Assembly (NCBI RefSeq): GCF_022647665.1
Contig: NZ_CP071872.1
Location: 5,890,001 to 5,954,000, forward strand
DNA length: 64,000 bases
Direction of reading: 5' to 3'
Source of the DNA: Streptomyces formicae
GTDB lineage: Bacteria; Actinomycetota; Actinomycetes; Streptomycetales; Streptomycetaceae
In this document: positions 8,012 through 15,617 of the stretch, piece after piece
Layout: every line of letters starts with the position of its first letter
How positions within the stretch are numbered: the stretch's first letter is position 1
Position numbers and translations under genes: made by a program
Notes under the pieces: model-generated
Told to the model about the DNA's origin: nothing
The model's input: only the letters and a program-made list of their open reading frames with translations
Databases searched by the model: none

Positions 8012-9655
8012 CTACTGGGCGGCGGTCCTGAGGCCCCCGGCCCCGCCCTTCGCACCGCCGGACGCGCGCCCTCGGGAGCGCCCGCGGCCGGCCTGGGTAC
8101 GTCCGGCCTGCGAACGTCCGGCGTCGGCGCGACCGCCCTCCGCACGTCCGCCCTCCGTACGTCCGCTCTCGGTACGGCGGCCCTCGGCGCGATGGCCCTC
8201 GGCGCGGCGGCCGGACCCGGCACCACCGCTCCGGGGGCGCTTGCGCTTCGGGCGCGACTGCCCCGCGGGCTGCTGCTGCGGCTGCGGCACCTCGATGGTG
8301 ACGGCCACGCCGGACGGCTCGCGCGCCCCGGTCAGCCGGGCCAGTTCCTCGTCGCTGGACTTGATCCTGGCCGTCCGCGGGCTGATGCCCGCGTCCGACA
8401 TGAGCAGGGTCATCTCCCGCCGCTGCTCGGGCAGTACGAGGGTGACGACACTGCCCGACTCGCCGGCCCGCGCGGTGCGCCCGCCCCGGTGCAGATAGTC
8501 CTTGTGGTCCATCGGAGGATCGACGTTGACGACGAGGTCCAGGTCGTCGACATGGATGCCTCGGGCCGCCACATTGGTCGCCACCAGCGCGGTGACCTGC
8601 CCGTTCTTGAACTGGTCCAGGGTGCGGTTGCGCTGCGGCTGCGTACGGCCGCCGTGCAGGCCCCCGGCCCGTACGCCGCTCGCGAGCAGCCGCTTGACCA
8701 GCCGGTCCACGGAGCGCTTGGTGTCCAGGAAGAGGATCACCCGGCCGTCACGGGCGGCTATACGCGTGGTGACCGCCTTCTTGTCCGTCTCGTCGGCGAC
8801 GTACAGGACGTGGTGGTCCATCGTGGTCACGGCGCCCGCGGAGGGGTCGACCGAGTGGACCACGGGGTCGGTCAGGAAGCCCCGGACGAGCCGGTCGACG
8901 TTCCGGTCCAGGGTCGCCGAGAACAGCATCCGCTGCCCGTCCGGCTCGACCTGCTTCAGCAACGCCGTGACCTGCGGCAGGAAGCCCATGTCCGCCATCT
9001 GGTCGGCCTCGTCGAGGACCGTGATCGCCACCTGGTCCAGCCGGCAGTCACCACGCTCGATGAGGTCCTTGAGCCGTCCGGGCGTCGCCACCAGGACCTC
9101 GGCGCCGCGCCTCAGCGCGGCCGCCTGCCTGGTGATCGACATTCCGCCGACGACCGTGGCCAGCCGCAGGTTCACGGCCGTCGCGTACGGGGTGAGGGCG
9201 TCGGTGACCTGCTGCGCGAGTTCCCGCGTGGGCACGAGCACCAGGGCGAGCGGCACACCGGGCTCCGCACGCCGGCCGGCGGTGCGGGCGAGCAGCGCGA
9301 GGCCGAAGGAGAGGGTCTTGCCGGAGCCGGTCCGTCCGCGGCCGAGGACGTCGCGGCCCGCGAGGGAGTTCGGCAGGGTGGCCGCCTGGATCGGGAAGGG
9401 CTCGGTCACACCCTGGGCGGCGAGGGTCTTCAGCAGGGCCGCGGGCAGCTCCAGCTCACCGAACGACGCGACGGCGGGCAGGGCGGGCGTGCTGGATTCC
9501 GGCAGGGTGAACTCCTGCGGACGCGTGATACGGCGCCCACCGCCGGAGCCCTTCGCCGGCCGCTTCGCGGGCGGGGTCGCGGCCTGGTTCGCGGTGCGCT
9601 GCGCCGGTCGCTTGCGCGCGGGACGTGCGGGACGTTCGGAGTGGGAGCGAGTCAT
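8012..9655 (-). CDS. DEAD-box ATP-dependent RNA helicase with basic RG-rich tail
   Basis: A 547-residue protein from ATG 9655; an upstream in-frame TTG is possible. The helicase core is complete: FPIQAATLPNSLAGRD (Q-motif side), GRGRTGSGKTLSF (Walker A), VPTRELAQQ, ATPGRL, VLDEADQMADMGF (DEAD), SATLD, then the second RecA domain with VATNVAARGIHV and HRGGRTARAGESG. Both ends are low complexity: a basic Ala/Pro/Arg N-terminus and a C-terminal run of degenerate RAEGGR/RTEGGR units, probably an unstructured RNA-binding tail. Role: ATP-driven RNA unwinding in ribosome assembly or cold adaptation. It shares orientation with the cold-shock gene upstream, separated by that gene's terminator, and sits within the HIP gene cluster. 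Confidence 0.93.
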   Translation of the reverse strand: MTRSHSERPARPARKRPAQRTANQAATPPAKRPAKGSGGGRRITRPQEFTLPESSTPALPAVASFGELELPAALLKTLAAQGVTEPFPIQAATLPNSLAGRDVLGRGRTGSGKTLSFGLALLARTAGRRAEPGVPLALVLVPTRELAQQVTDALTPYATAVNLRLATVVGGMSITRQAAALRRGAEVLVATPGRLKDLIERGDCRLDQVAITVLDEADQMADMGFLPQVTALLKQVEPDGQRMLFSATLDRNVDRLVRGFLTDPVVHSVDPSAGAVTTMDHHVLYVADETDKKAVTTRIAARDGRVILFLDTKRSVDRLVKRLLASGVRAGGLHGGRTQPQRNRTLDQFKNGQVTALVATNVAARGIHVDDLDLVVNVDPPMDHKDYLHRGGRTARAGESGSVVTLVLPEQRREMTLLMSDAGISPRTARIKSSDEELARLTGAREPSGVAVTIEVPQPQQQPAGQSRPKRKRPRSGGAGSGRRAEGHRAEGRRTESGRTEGGRAEGGRADAGRSQAGRTQAGRGRSRGRASGGAKGGAGGLRTAAQ

Positions 9656-9693
9656 TCGGGATTGATTGCCTTCCTGGGCCTGAGGACAGCACA

Positions 9694-9730
9694 AGCCGGG
9701 GCCCGCTCCTCGAGGATGCGGGCCCCGGCT
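9694..9730 (-). terminator. Terminator of the cold-shock gene
   Basis: A perfect 13-bp inverted repeat, 9694-9706 and 9718-9730, with an 11-base loop. It starts 20 bases beyond the stop codon of the leftward cold-shock gene and separates it from the helicase gene. Confidence 0.8.
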
Positions 9731-9750
9731 GCGTGATACGCGTCCGGGTG

Positions 9751-9954
9751 TCAGGCCGGGACGATGTTCTCCGCCTGCGGGCCCTTCTGGCCCTGCGTGA
9801 CGTCGAAGGTGACCTTCTGGCCCTCCTGGAGCTCACGGAAGCCCTGGGTGGCGATGTTCGAGTAGTGGGCGAAGACGTCGGCGCCGCCGCCGTCCTGCTG
9901 GATGAAGCCGAAGCCCTTTTCGGCGTTGAACCACTTCACGGTTCCGGTGGCCAT
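9751..9954 (-). CDS. CspA-family cold-shock protein
   Basis: A 67-residue single cold-shock domain protein from ATG 9954, with AGGAG six bases upstream. It has both nucleic-acid-binding motifs: KGFGFI (RNP1) and VFAHY (RNP2-like), starting with the standard MATGTVKWFNAEKGFG sequence. Such proteins bind single-stranded RNA and DNA and act as RNA chaperones. The gene is monocistronic, with its own terminator, and precedes a DEAD-box helicase gene in the same direction, a common functional pairing for RNA structure control. A hairpin 54 bases upstream of the start may lie in its leader or may be the end of fadA6. Confidence 0.95.
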   Translation of the reverse strand: MATGTVKWFNAEKGFGFIQQDGGGADVFAHYSNIATQGFRELQEGQKVTFDVTQGQKGPQAENIVPA

Positions 9955-10007
9955 GTTGATCTCCTGACAGGTAGCTGGTCCCATCCGGAGATGCCGGAAA
10001 CAAATCA

Positions 10008-10038
10008 TGCGCCTGTCGGATCATTCCCGTCAGGCGCA
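10008..10038 (-). terminator. Hairpin between fadA6 and the cold-shock gene
   Basis: Arms 10008-10019 and 10027-10038 pair in 11 of 12 positions (outer TGCGCCTG/CAGGCGCA perfect) with a 7-base loop. It begins 54 bases past the fadA6 stop and ends 53 bases before the cold-shock start. Most likely the fadA6 terminator; if transcription starts further upstream it would instead be a 5' leader structure of the cold-shock mRNA. Confidence 0.5.
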
Positions 10039-10092
10039 CACAAAGTTCATGGGTACCAAAACTGCAACGTGGGCAAATGTAGCACGCCGGAC

Positions 10093-11250
10093 TCACACCC
10101 GCTCGATGATCGTCACGTTCGCCTGCCCGCCGCCCTCGCACATCGTCTGCAGCCCGAACCGCCCGCCCGACCGCTCCAGCTCGTGCAGCAGCGTCGTCAT
10201 CAGCCGCACCCCCGTCGCGCCCAGCGGATGGCCGAGGGCGATGGCGCCGCCGTTGACGTTGACGCGGGCGGGGTCGGCGCCGGTCTCCTTCAGCCAGGCG
10301 AGGACGACCGGGGCGAAGGCCTCGTTGATCTCGACGAGGTCGATGTCGTCGATGGCGAGGCCGGTCTTCTTCAGCGCGTACGCGGTCGCCGGGACGGGGG
10401 CGGACAGCATGCGGATGGGGTCCTCGCCGCGGACCGAGAGATGGTGGACGCGGGCCCGCGGGGTCAGCCCGTGCTCCCGTACCGCCCGCTCGCTCGCCAG
10501 CAGCATCGCGGCCGCGCCGTCCGAGACCTGGGAGGAGCAGGCCGCGGTGATGGTGCCGCCTTCGGCCACGGGCTCGAGCGCCGCCATCTTCTCCAGGGTC
10601 GTGTCGCGGCGCGGGCCTTCGTCGACCGTCACATGGCCGTACGCGACCGTCTCCCGCTCGAAGCGGCCCTCGTCGATCGCGCGGATCGCCCGCTGGTGGG
10701 AGCGGAGGGCGAACTCCTCCATGGCGGACCGGGAGATGCCCCACTTCTTCGCGATGAGTTCGGCGCCGTGGAACTGGTTGACGGGTGCGTCGCCGTACCG
10801 CGCGCGCCAGCCCTCGCTGCCGGCGAACGGGCCCTCGGTCAGGCCGAGCGGTTCGGCGGCCTGCCTGGAGGCGAAGGCGATCGGGATCTGGGACATGTTC
10901 TGCACGCCGCCCGCGACGACGAGGTCCTGGGTGCCGGACATGACGCCCTGGGCCGCGAAGTGCACCGCCTGCTGGGACGACCCGCACTGGCGGTCGACGG
11001 TGACGCCGGGCACCTCTTCGGGCAGCCCGGCCGCGAGCCAGCAGGTGCGGGCGATGTCACCGGCCTGCGGGCCCACCGTGTCCAGGCAGCCGAGGACGAC
11101 GTCCTCCACGGCCGCCGGGTCGATGCCGGACCGCTCGACCAGGGCCTTGAGGACGTGCGCGCCCAGATCGGCGGGGTGCACGGACGCGAGGCCGCCCCTG
11201 CGCCGGCCGACCGGGGTGCGGACCGCTTCCACTATGTAGGCCTCGCCCAT
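10093..11250 (-). CDS. fadA6: FadA6-type acetyl-CoA acetyltransferase (thiolase)
   Basis: A 385-residue thiolase from ATG 11250 behind AAGGAG. All three active-site regions are present: the nucleophile cysteine in DRQCGSSQQA (about residue 90), the histidine in AIALGHPLGATG and the second cysteine in MCEGGGQANV. FadA6 in M. tuberculosis cleaves a late thiolase substrate after the last steroid ring has been opened, and lies beside kstR2 as here. The gene follows kstR2 by 16 bases in the same direction, so the two are co-transcribed, probably with ipdF. The family alone would allow a general beta-ketothiolase; the neighbours make the HIP role likely. Confidence 0.85.
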   Translation of the reverse strand: MGEAYIVEAVRTPVGRRRGGLASVHPADLGAHVLKALVERSGIDPAAVEDVVLGCLDTVGPQAGDIARTCWLAAGLPEEVPGVTVDRQCGSSQQAVHFAAQGVMSGTQDLVVAGGVQNMSQIPIAFASRQAAEPLGLTEGPFAGSEGWRARYGDAPVNQFHGAELIAKKWGISRSAMEEFALRSHQRAIRAIDEGRFERETVAYGHVTVDEGPRRDTTLEKMAALEPVAEGGTITAACSSQVSDGAAAMLLASERAVREHGLTPRARVHHLSVRGEDPIRMLSAPVPATAYALKKTGLAIDDIDLVEINEAFAPVVLAWLKETGADPARVNVNGGAIALGHPLGATGVRLMTTLLHELERSGGRFGLQTMCEGGGQANVTIIERV

Positions 11251-11266
11251 GACTGCTCCTTGAGGG

Positions 11267-11854
11267 TCAGTGACGTACGGAAATGCCGTCCAGCACCATC
11301 GACAGGTACTGGCGGGCGATCTCGTCGGGGCTGTGCTGTCCGCCCGGCCGGTACCAGGACGCCGCCACCCACACGGTGTCGCGGACGAACCGGTAGGTGA
11401 GCCGGATGTCCAGGTCGTCGCGGAAGACGCGTGCGGCGACCCCGCGCTCCAGCGTCCCGAGCCATGCCTTCTCGAACTTCTGCTGCGAGTCGGCGAGGTA
11501 GTGGAAGCGCGGCTGGGCGGCGAGGTGCCGGGCCTCCTTCTGGTAGATCGCGACGGCGGCGCGGTGCCGGTCGATCTCCCGGAACGACTCGGTGACGAGC
11601 GCCTCGATCGTCTCGCGCGGCCCGAGCCCGGCGGCGAGGACGGTGTCGTACCCCTCCCACAGCTCGTCGAGGAAGGTGGAGAGGATCTCGTCGACCATCG
11701 ATTCCTTGGAATCGAAGTGGTAGTAGAGGCTGCCCGCGAGCATCCCCGCGGCGTCCGCGATCTTGCGGACGGTGGTGGCGTTGTAGCCCTGGGCGGCGAA
11801 CACCTCGGCAGCGGTGTCGAGCAGCTCGCGGCGCCGCTCGGGCACGGCGGTCAT
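11267..11854 (-). CDS. kstR2: KstR2-type TetR-family repressor
   Basis: A 195-residue TetR-family regulator from ATG 11854 with AGGAAG eight bases upstream. The N-terminal HTH is clear: AAEVFAAQGYNATTVRKIAD, then AAGMLAGSLYYHFDSKESM. The C-terminal ligand domain contains YQKEARHLA and FVRDTVWVAASWYRPGG, which resembles mycobacterial KstR2. KstR2 binds HIP-CoA and represses the C/D-ring genes. Two copies of a KstR2-like palindrome occur in this window, both in divergent promoters of HIP genes and none directly before kstR2. The gene is 56 bases after ipdF in the same direction, so it is probably expressed, and autoregulated, from the operator at 12721-12738. Confidence 0.82.
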   Translation of the reverse strand: MTAVPERRRELLDTAAEVFAAQGYNATTVRKIADAAGMLAGSLYYHFDSKESMVDEILSTFLDELWEGYDTVLAAGLGPRETIEALVTESFREIDRHRAAVAIYQKEARHLAAQPRFHYLADSQQKFEKAWLGTLERGVAARVFRDDLDIRLTYRFVRDTVWVAASWYRPGGQHSPDEIARQYLSMVLDGISVRH

Positions 11855-11910
11855 GTGGGGCTTCCTGTCGGTCGTCGGCACGCGTCCATTGTCGTCCCAC
11901 CCCACACTGC

Positions 11911-12705
11911 CTAGGCGTGCTGGGAGCTGACGGACACCGTCTCGCCCGTCATGTAAGAGGAGTAGCCGCTGGCGAGGAAGACGATCACGTTGGCGACCTC
12001 CCAGGGCTCGGCGTACCGGCCGAAGGCTTCGCGTGCGGTGAGCTCCTCCAGCAGTTCGGCGGAGGTGACCTTCACCAGGTGCGGGTGCATGGCGAGGCTC
12101 GGTGACACCGCGTTGACCCGGACTCCGTACGCCGCCGCCTCGACGGCCGCGCACCGGGTGAGCGCCATGACGCCCGCCTTCGCTGCGGCGTAGTGGGCCT
12201 GTCCGGCCTGGGCGCGCCAGCCGACGACGGAGGCGTTGTTGACGACGACGCCGCCACCGCCGCCGTCGCCGTCGCGGAACGCGCGCAGCGCGGCGCGGGT
12301 GCAGCGGAAGGTGCCGTTCAGAGTGGTGTCGAGGACGCGGGACCACTGTTCGTCGGTCATGTCGACGAGTGCGGCCGTGCCGCCGAGGCCCGCGTTGTTG
12401 ACGACGATGTCGAGGCCGCCGTGGAGGCGCCCGGCCGTGTCGAAGAGGGCCTGCACCTGGGTCTCGTCGGTGACGTCGCATGCCTGCGCGGCCACGGCGT
12501 CGGGGCCGAACTCCGCGGCGAGCGCCTCCTCGGTCTCCTTGAGGCGGCGCGCGTGGGCGTCGCTGATCAGGACCCGGGCGCCCTCCTCCAGGAAGCGGCG
12601 TGCGGTGGCTCCGCCGATGCCGGCGCCGGCGGCCGCGGTGATGACGGCGGTGCGGCCGTCCAGCAGCGCGTGCCCCGCCACGTACTGAGCCTTGTTGTCC
12701 GTCAC
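11911..12705 (-). CDS. ipdF: IpdF-type short-chain dehydrogenase
   Basis: A 264-residue SDR from ATG 12705. The cofactor motif is unusual, TAAAGAGIGGATARRF, with Ala where most SDRs have TGG, as in mycobacterial IpdF (Rv3559c, remembered). Others: NNAGLGGTA, NNASVVGWRAQ with the catalytic serine, and YAAAKAG. IpdF interconverts the hydroxyl and ketone on ring C of 5-OH-HIP-CoA. It is the first gene of a leftward ipdF-kstR2-fadA6 unit whose promoter region overlaps the divergent acyl-CoA dehydrogenase promoter and a KstR2-type operator. The whole length, motif order and the C-terminal YSSYMTGETVSVS fit the family well. Confidence 0.85.
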   Translation of the reverse strand: MTDNKAQYVAGHALLDGRTAVITAAAGAGIGGATARRFLEEGARVLISDAHARRLKETEEALAAEFGPDAVAAQACDVTDETQVQALFDTAGRLHGGLDIVVNNAGLGGTAALVDMTDEQWSRVLDTTLNGTFRCTRAALRAFRDGDGGGGGVVVNNASVVGWRAQAGQAHYAAAKAGVMALTRCAAVEAAAYGVRVNAVSPSLAMHPHLVKVTSAELLEELTAREAFGRYAEPWEVANVIVFLASGYSSYMTGETVSVSSQHA

Positions 12706-12720
12706 ACCGGCACGTTAACC

Positions 12721-12738
12721 TACCAAACACTTGTTAGG
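12721..12738. promoter_or_regulatory. KstR2-type operator, divergent ipdF/acyl-CoA dehydrogenase promoter
   Basis: ACCAAACACTTGTT at 12722-12735 matches the remembered KstR2 motif AnCAAGnnCTTGnT at every fixed position but one. Together with the following AGG it equals the site at 4470-4488 (opposite strand) in 15 of 17 positions. It lies in a 50-base gap, 16 bases from the ipdF start and 20 from the rightward dehydrogenase start. Confidence 0.75.
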
Positions 12739-12755
12739 GAAGCTGGGGTGCGCTG

Positions 12756-13901
12756 ATGGATCTGACGCATACGGCGGACGAGGACGCTTTCCGGGCCGAG
12801 GCCCGCGCATGGCTGCGCAAGCGGGTCCCGGCGCGGCCGCTGCCCTCGCTGGAGACCGGGGAGGGCTTCGCCGCGCACCGGGAGTGGGAGGCGGAGCTGC
12901 ACGCCGGCCGCTGGTCGGTGGTGTCCTGGCCGGAGCGGTACGGGGGCCGCGGCGCCGACATCTTCCACTGGCTGGTCTTCGAGGAGGAGTACTACGCGGC
13001 GGGCGCTCCCGGCCGGGTCTCCCAGAACGGCATCAACCTCCTCGCCCCGACCCTCTTCGACCACGGAACAGCGGAGCAGCGTGCCCGGGTCCTGCCCGCC
13101 ATGGCGAGCGGCGAGGTGGTCTGGGCGCAGGCGTGGTCGGAGCCGGAAGCGGGCTCGGACCTCGCGTCGCTGAGGTCGCGGGCGGTGCGCACGGACGGCG
13201 GCTGGCTGCTGTCGGGGCAGAAGACCTGGTCGTCGCGGGCGGCGTTCGCGGACCGGGCGTTCGGCATCTTCCGTACGGACCCGGATGCGGACCGGCCCCA
13301 TCGGGGACTGACGTATCTGATGTTCGACCTGCGGGCGCCGGGCGTCACGGTCCGGCCCGTCGGGCGGCTCGACGGCAAACCGGCCTTCGCCGAGCTGTTC
13401 CTGGACGGGGTGTTCGTGCCGGACGAGGACGTGATCGGCGAGCCGGGGCAGGGCTGGCGTATCGCCATGTCGACGACCGGCAACGAACGGGGGCTCATGC
13501 TGCGCTCCCCCGGCCGGTTCCTGGCCGCGGCCGACCGGCTGGTGGAGCTGTGGCACGGAACGGCCGACCCCTCCGACACGGCGCTGCGCGACCGGGTCGC
13601 GGACGCGGTGATCGGCGCACGGGCGTACCAGCTCTTCACGTACGCCAACGCCACGCGGTTCGCGTCCGGTTCGGCCATCGGCGCCGAGTCGAGCCTCAAC
13701 AAGGTCTTCTGGTCCGAGTACGACATCGCCCTGCACGAGACCGCGCTCGATCTGCTGGGCGCGGACGGGGAGCTCACCGACGGAGAGTGGGCGCAGGGGT
13801 ACGTCTTCTCGCTCGCGGGCCCCATCTACGCCGGTACGAACGAGATCCAGCGCGACATCATCGCCGAGCGGCTGCTCGGTCTGCCGAAGGGACGCCGCTG
13901 A
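12756..13901 (+). CDS. ipdE1: Acyl-CoA dehydrogenase, large subunit of a heteromeric HIP-pathway enzyme (IpdE1/FadE31-like)
   Basis: A 381-residue acyl-CoA dehydrogenase from ATG 12756. Seen are WPERYGGRGAD, QAWSEPEAGSDLASL (FAD/substrate loop), QKTWSSRA and the C-terminal GPIYAGTNEIQRDIIAERLL. In classical homotetrameric enzymes the catalytic base is the Glu of YEGT near the C-terminus; here it is Ala (YAGT). That is expected in the alpha2-beta2 steroid dehydrogenases of Actinobacteria, where active sites are built from two genes. The next gene encodes the shorter partner. From memory the sequence is closest to FadE31 of M. tuberculosis; IpdE1-IpdE2 dehydrogenates (5-hydroxy-)HIP-CoA. The symbol is by homology and context, so the precise paralogue is uncertain. 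Confidence 0.8.
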   Translation: MDLTHTADEDAFRAEARAWLRKRVPARPLPSLETGEGFAAHREWEAELHAGRWSVVSWPERYGGRGADIFHWLVFEEEYYAAGAPGRVSQNGINLLAPTLFDHGTAEQRARVLPAMASGEVVWAQAWSEPEAGSDLASLRSRAVRTDGGWLLSGQKTWSSRAAFADRAFGIFRTDPDADRPHRGLTYLMFDLRAPGVTVRPVGRLDGKPAFAELFLDGVFVPDEDVIGEPGQGWRIAMSTTGNERGLMLRSPGRFLAAADRLVELWHGTADPSDTALRDRVADAVIGARAYQLFTYANATRFASGSAIGAESSLNKVFWSEYDIALHETALDLLGADGELTDGEWAQGYVFSLAGPIYAGTNEIQRDIIAERLLGLPKGRR

Positions 13902-13983
13902 TGCGCGCCGGGTGCGCCACGAGTGCCGGGTGGGGTGCCCGTCGGCACGGACCGATCGAGTCGCAGTCACGAGGAGACTCCCT

Positions 13984-14967
13984 GTGAAGTTCCTGCCGAC
14001 CGATGAACAGCAGGCGTTCGTCCGTTCGCTGGACACGATGCTGACGGCCGCGGGCACGCCGGCGGTGGCGCGCGCCTGGGCCGCGGGGGATCCGACGGCC
14101 GGTCGGGCCCTGTGGTCCCGGATCGCCGAGGCCGGGGTCTTCGCCCTCGCTGTGCCCGAGACGTACGAGGGCGCCGGCCCGCTCCCGGTCGAGCTGGCCC
14201 TCGCCTTCGTGGAACTGGGGCGGCATGCGGTACCGGGGCCGCTGGTGGAGACGGCCGCGGCCGCGGTGCTCGTCGCGGAAGTGGACGACCCGGGCCTCGC
14301 CGAACGCCTGCTGCCCGGCATAGCGTCGGGTGGCCTGCTGGTCTCACTGCAGGCGCCGGGCCCGGGGCCGTACGTGCTGGACGCGGATGCGGCGGACTAC
14401 GTCCTGGTGGCCGACACCGCGGCCGGGGCCCGACTGCGGCTGACCCCCGGACACGGGCCCGTACGAACATCCGCCGATCCGGTGCGCCGGGTCGCCGGGC
14501 CCGGCGCGGGCGGCGAGGAGGTCGCCGCCGGGCCCGCCGTAGCGGAGGCGGCGCGGCACGCCACGGACTGGGCTCGGCTCGCGACCGCCGCCCAGTCCCT
14601 CGGTGTCGGGCTCGCACTGCTGGAGCGGACGGTGGCGTACGCCCGTAACCGGACCCAGTTCGGCGTGCCCATCGGGTCCTTCCAGGCGGTCAAGCACCGG
14701 CTGGCGGACACGCTGATCGCCCTGGAGTTCGCCCGGCCGCTCGTCCACGGGGCCTCGCTCACCATGACCCCCGCCGACATCGCCGCGGCGAAGGTGGCCG
14801 CGGGCGAGGCCGCCTACGCCGCCGCGCGCACCGCGCTCCAACTGCATGGCGCCGTCGGCTACACCGAGGAGCTGGACCTCTCCCTCTGGCTGCGCAAGGC
14901 CCGCCCGCTGCGGGACGCGTGGGGCACGCCCGCGCAGTGCAGGGCGGCGGTGCTGGACAGCGCTTAG
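13984..14967 (+). CDS. ipdE2: Acyl-CoA dehydrogenase, small partner subunit (IpdE2/FadE32-33-like)
   Basis: A 327-residue acyl-CoA-dehydrogenase-like protein from GTG 13984, chosen for AGGAGA at proper distance. It is about 50 residues shorter than usual, as expected for the beta subunit of actinobacterial heteromeric dehydrogenases. The N-terminal domain (DEQQAFVRSLDTML, GVFALAVPETYEGAGPL) and C-terminal helical domain (YARNRTQFGVPIGSFQAVKH, QLHGAVGYTEELDL) are present, while the middle beta domain is abbreviated. It follows ipdE1 by 82 bases in the same direction. The 3' end overlaps the converging PPOX-fold gene by four bases (shared TTAG). FadE32 and FadE33 are the nearest mycobacterial types from memory; which one cannot be said. 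Confidence 0.78.
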   Translation: MKFLPTDEQQAFVRSLDTMLTAAGTPAVARAWAAGDPTAGRALWSRIAEAGVFALAVPETYEGAGPLPVELALAFVELGRHAVPGPLVETAAAAVLVAEVDDPGLAERLLPGIASGGLLVSLQAPGPGPYVLDADAADYVLVADTAAGARLRLTPGHGPVRTSADPVRRVAGPGAGGEEVAAGPAVAEAARHATDWARLATAAQSLGVGLALLERTVAYARNRTQFGVPIGSFQAVKHRLADTLIALEFARPLVHGASLTMTPADIAAAKVAAGEAAYAAARTALQLHGAVGYTEELDLSLWLRKARPLRDAWGTPAQCRAAVLDSA

Positions 14968-15434
14968 CGACGCCGCACGGTCCGCAGACCCCGGCCCGGC
15001 TGCCAGGCCTGGACGACGAGTTCGTCCCCCTCGACACCGACGCGTGCGATCTCGGTCAGCTCGGCACGGAACAGATGGAACGGCTCCGGCGCCTCGACCG
15101 CCTCCTGGAACCGGACCCTCACCTCCGGATCGGTCACCTCGACGGCCCGTCCGCCGACCCGGACATCACCGTCCGCCATGGACGTGCCGGACCCCGGGTT
15201 CGCGTGGACCGCGAACCTCGGGTCGCGGCGGAGGTCCAGTGCCTTGCGCGAGTTCGGCATCATCCCGAGCCACAGCTCCCCGAAGCGGAAGGTCACTTCG
15301 ATACCGGTCAGCCGCGGGGACCCGTCCCTGCGGAGCGTCCCGAGGACATGATGCGTGTACTTCCCGAACCGGTCCCGCACGCCTTCGGCGAAGTCCGGCT
15401 CCGCCGTCTCAAAGTCTGCCCAGCTGTTGGTCAT
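14964..15434 (-). CDS. Pyridoxamine-phosphate-oxidase-fold (PPOX) protein
   Basis: A 156-residue split-barrel flavin/F420-binding-type protein. The pattern HHVLGTLRRDGSPRLTGIEV, then GELWLGMMPNSRKALDLRRDPRFAVH, is that of the PPOX family widespread in Actinobacteria, several of which bind F420. The C-terminal half is less typical. Start: ATG 15434 is used, though its ribosome site is weak; an in-frame GTG at 15482 would add 16 residues. It converges on ipdE2, sharing the last four bases, and is not in either neighbouring operon. Substrate and cofactor unknown. Confidence 0.7.
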   Translation of the reverse strand: MTNSWADFETAEPDFAEGVRDRFGKYTHHVLGTLRRDGSPRLTGIEVTFRFGELWLGMMPNSRKALDLRRDPRFAVHANPGSGTSMADGDVRVGGRAVEVTDPEVRVRFQEAVEAPEPFHLFRAELTEIARVGVEGDELVVQAWQPGRGLRTVRRR

Positions 15435-15617
15435 GGCCCCATGAAAGCGGGGATACCCGACAGCTTCCGTCGTGTTTTCCACGGTCGCCGGGCGATATCA
15501 CCCGCTGGATGATCCCCGAACGGTTTTCCACAGGCCGCGCGGGCGACGGTCTGCTGCCGCTCGGGGGCAAGCCATGGGCAGGAGAAGGCGGTGAGTCGGG
15601 CGAGCGAGGACAGCGAT

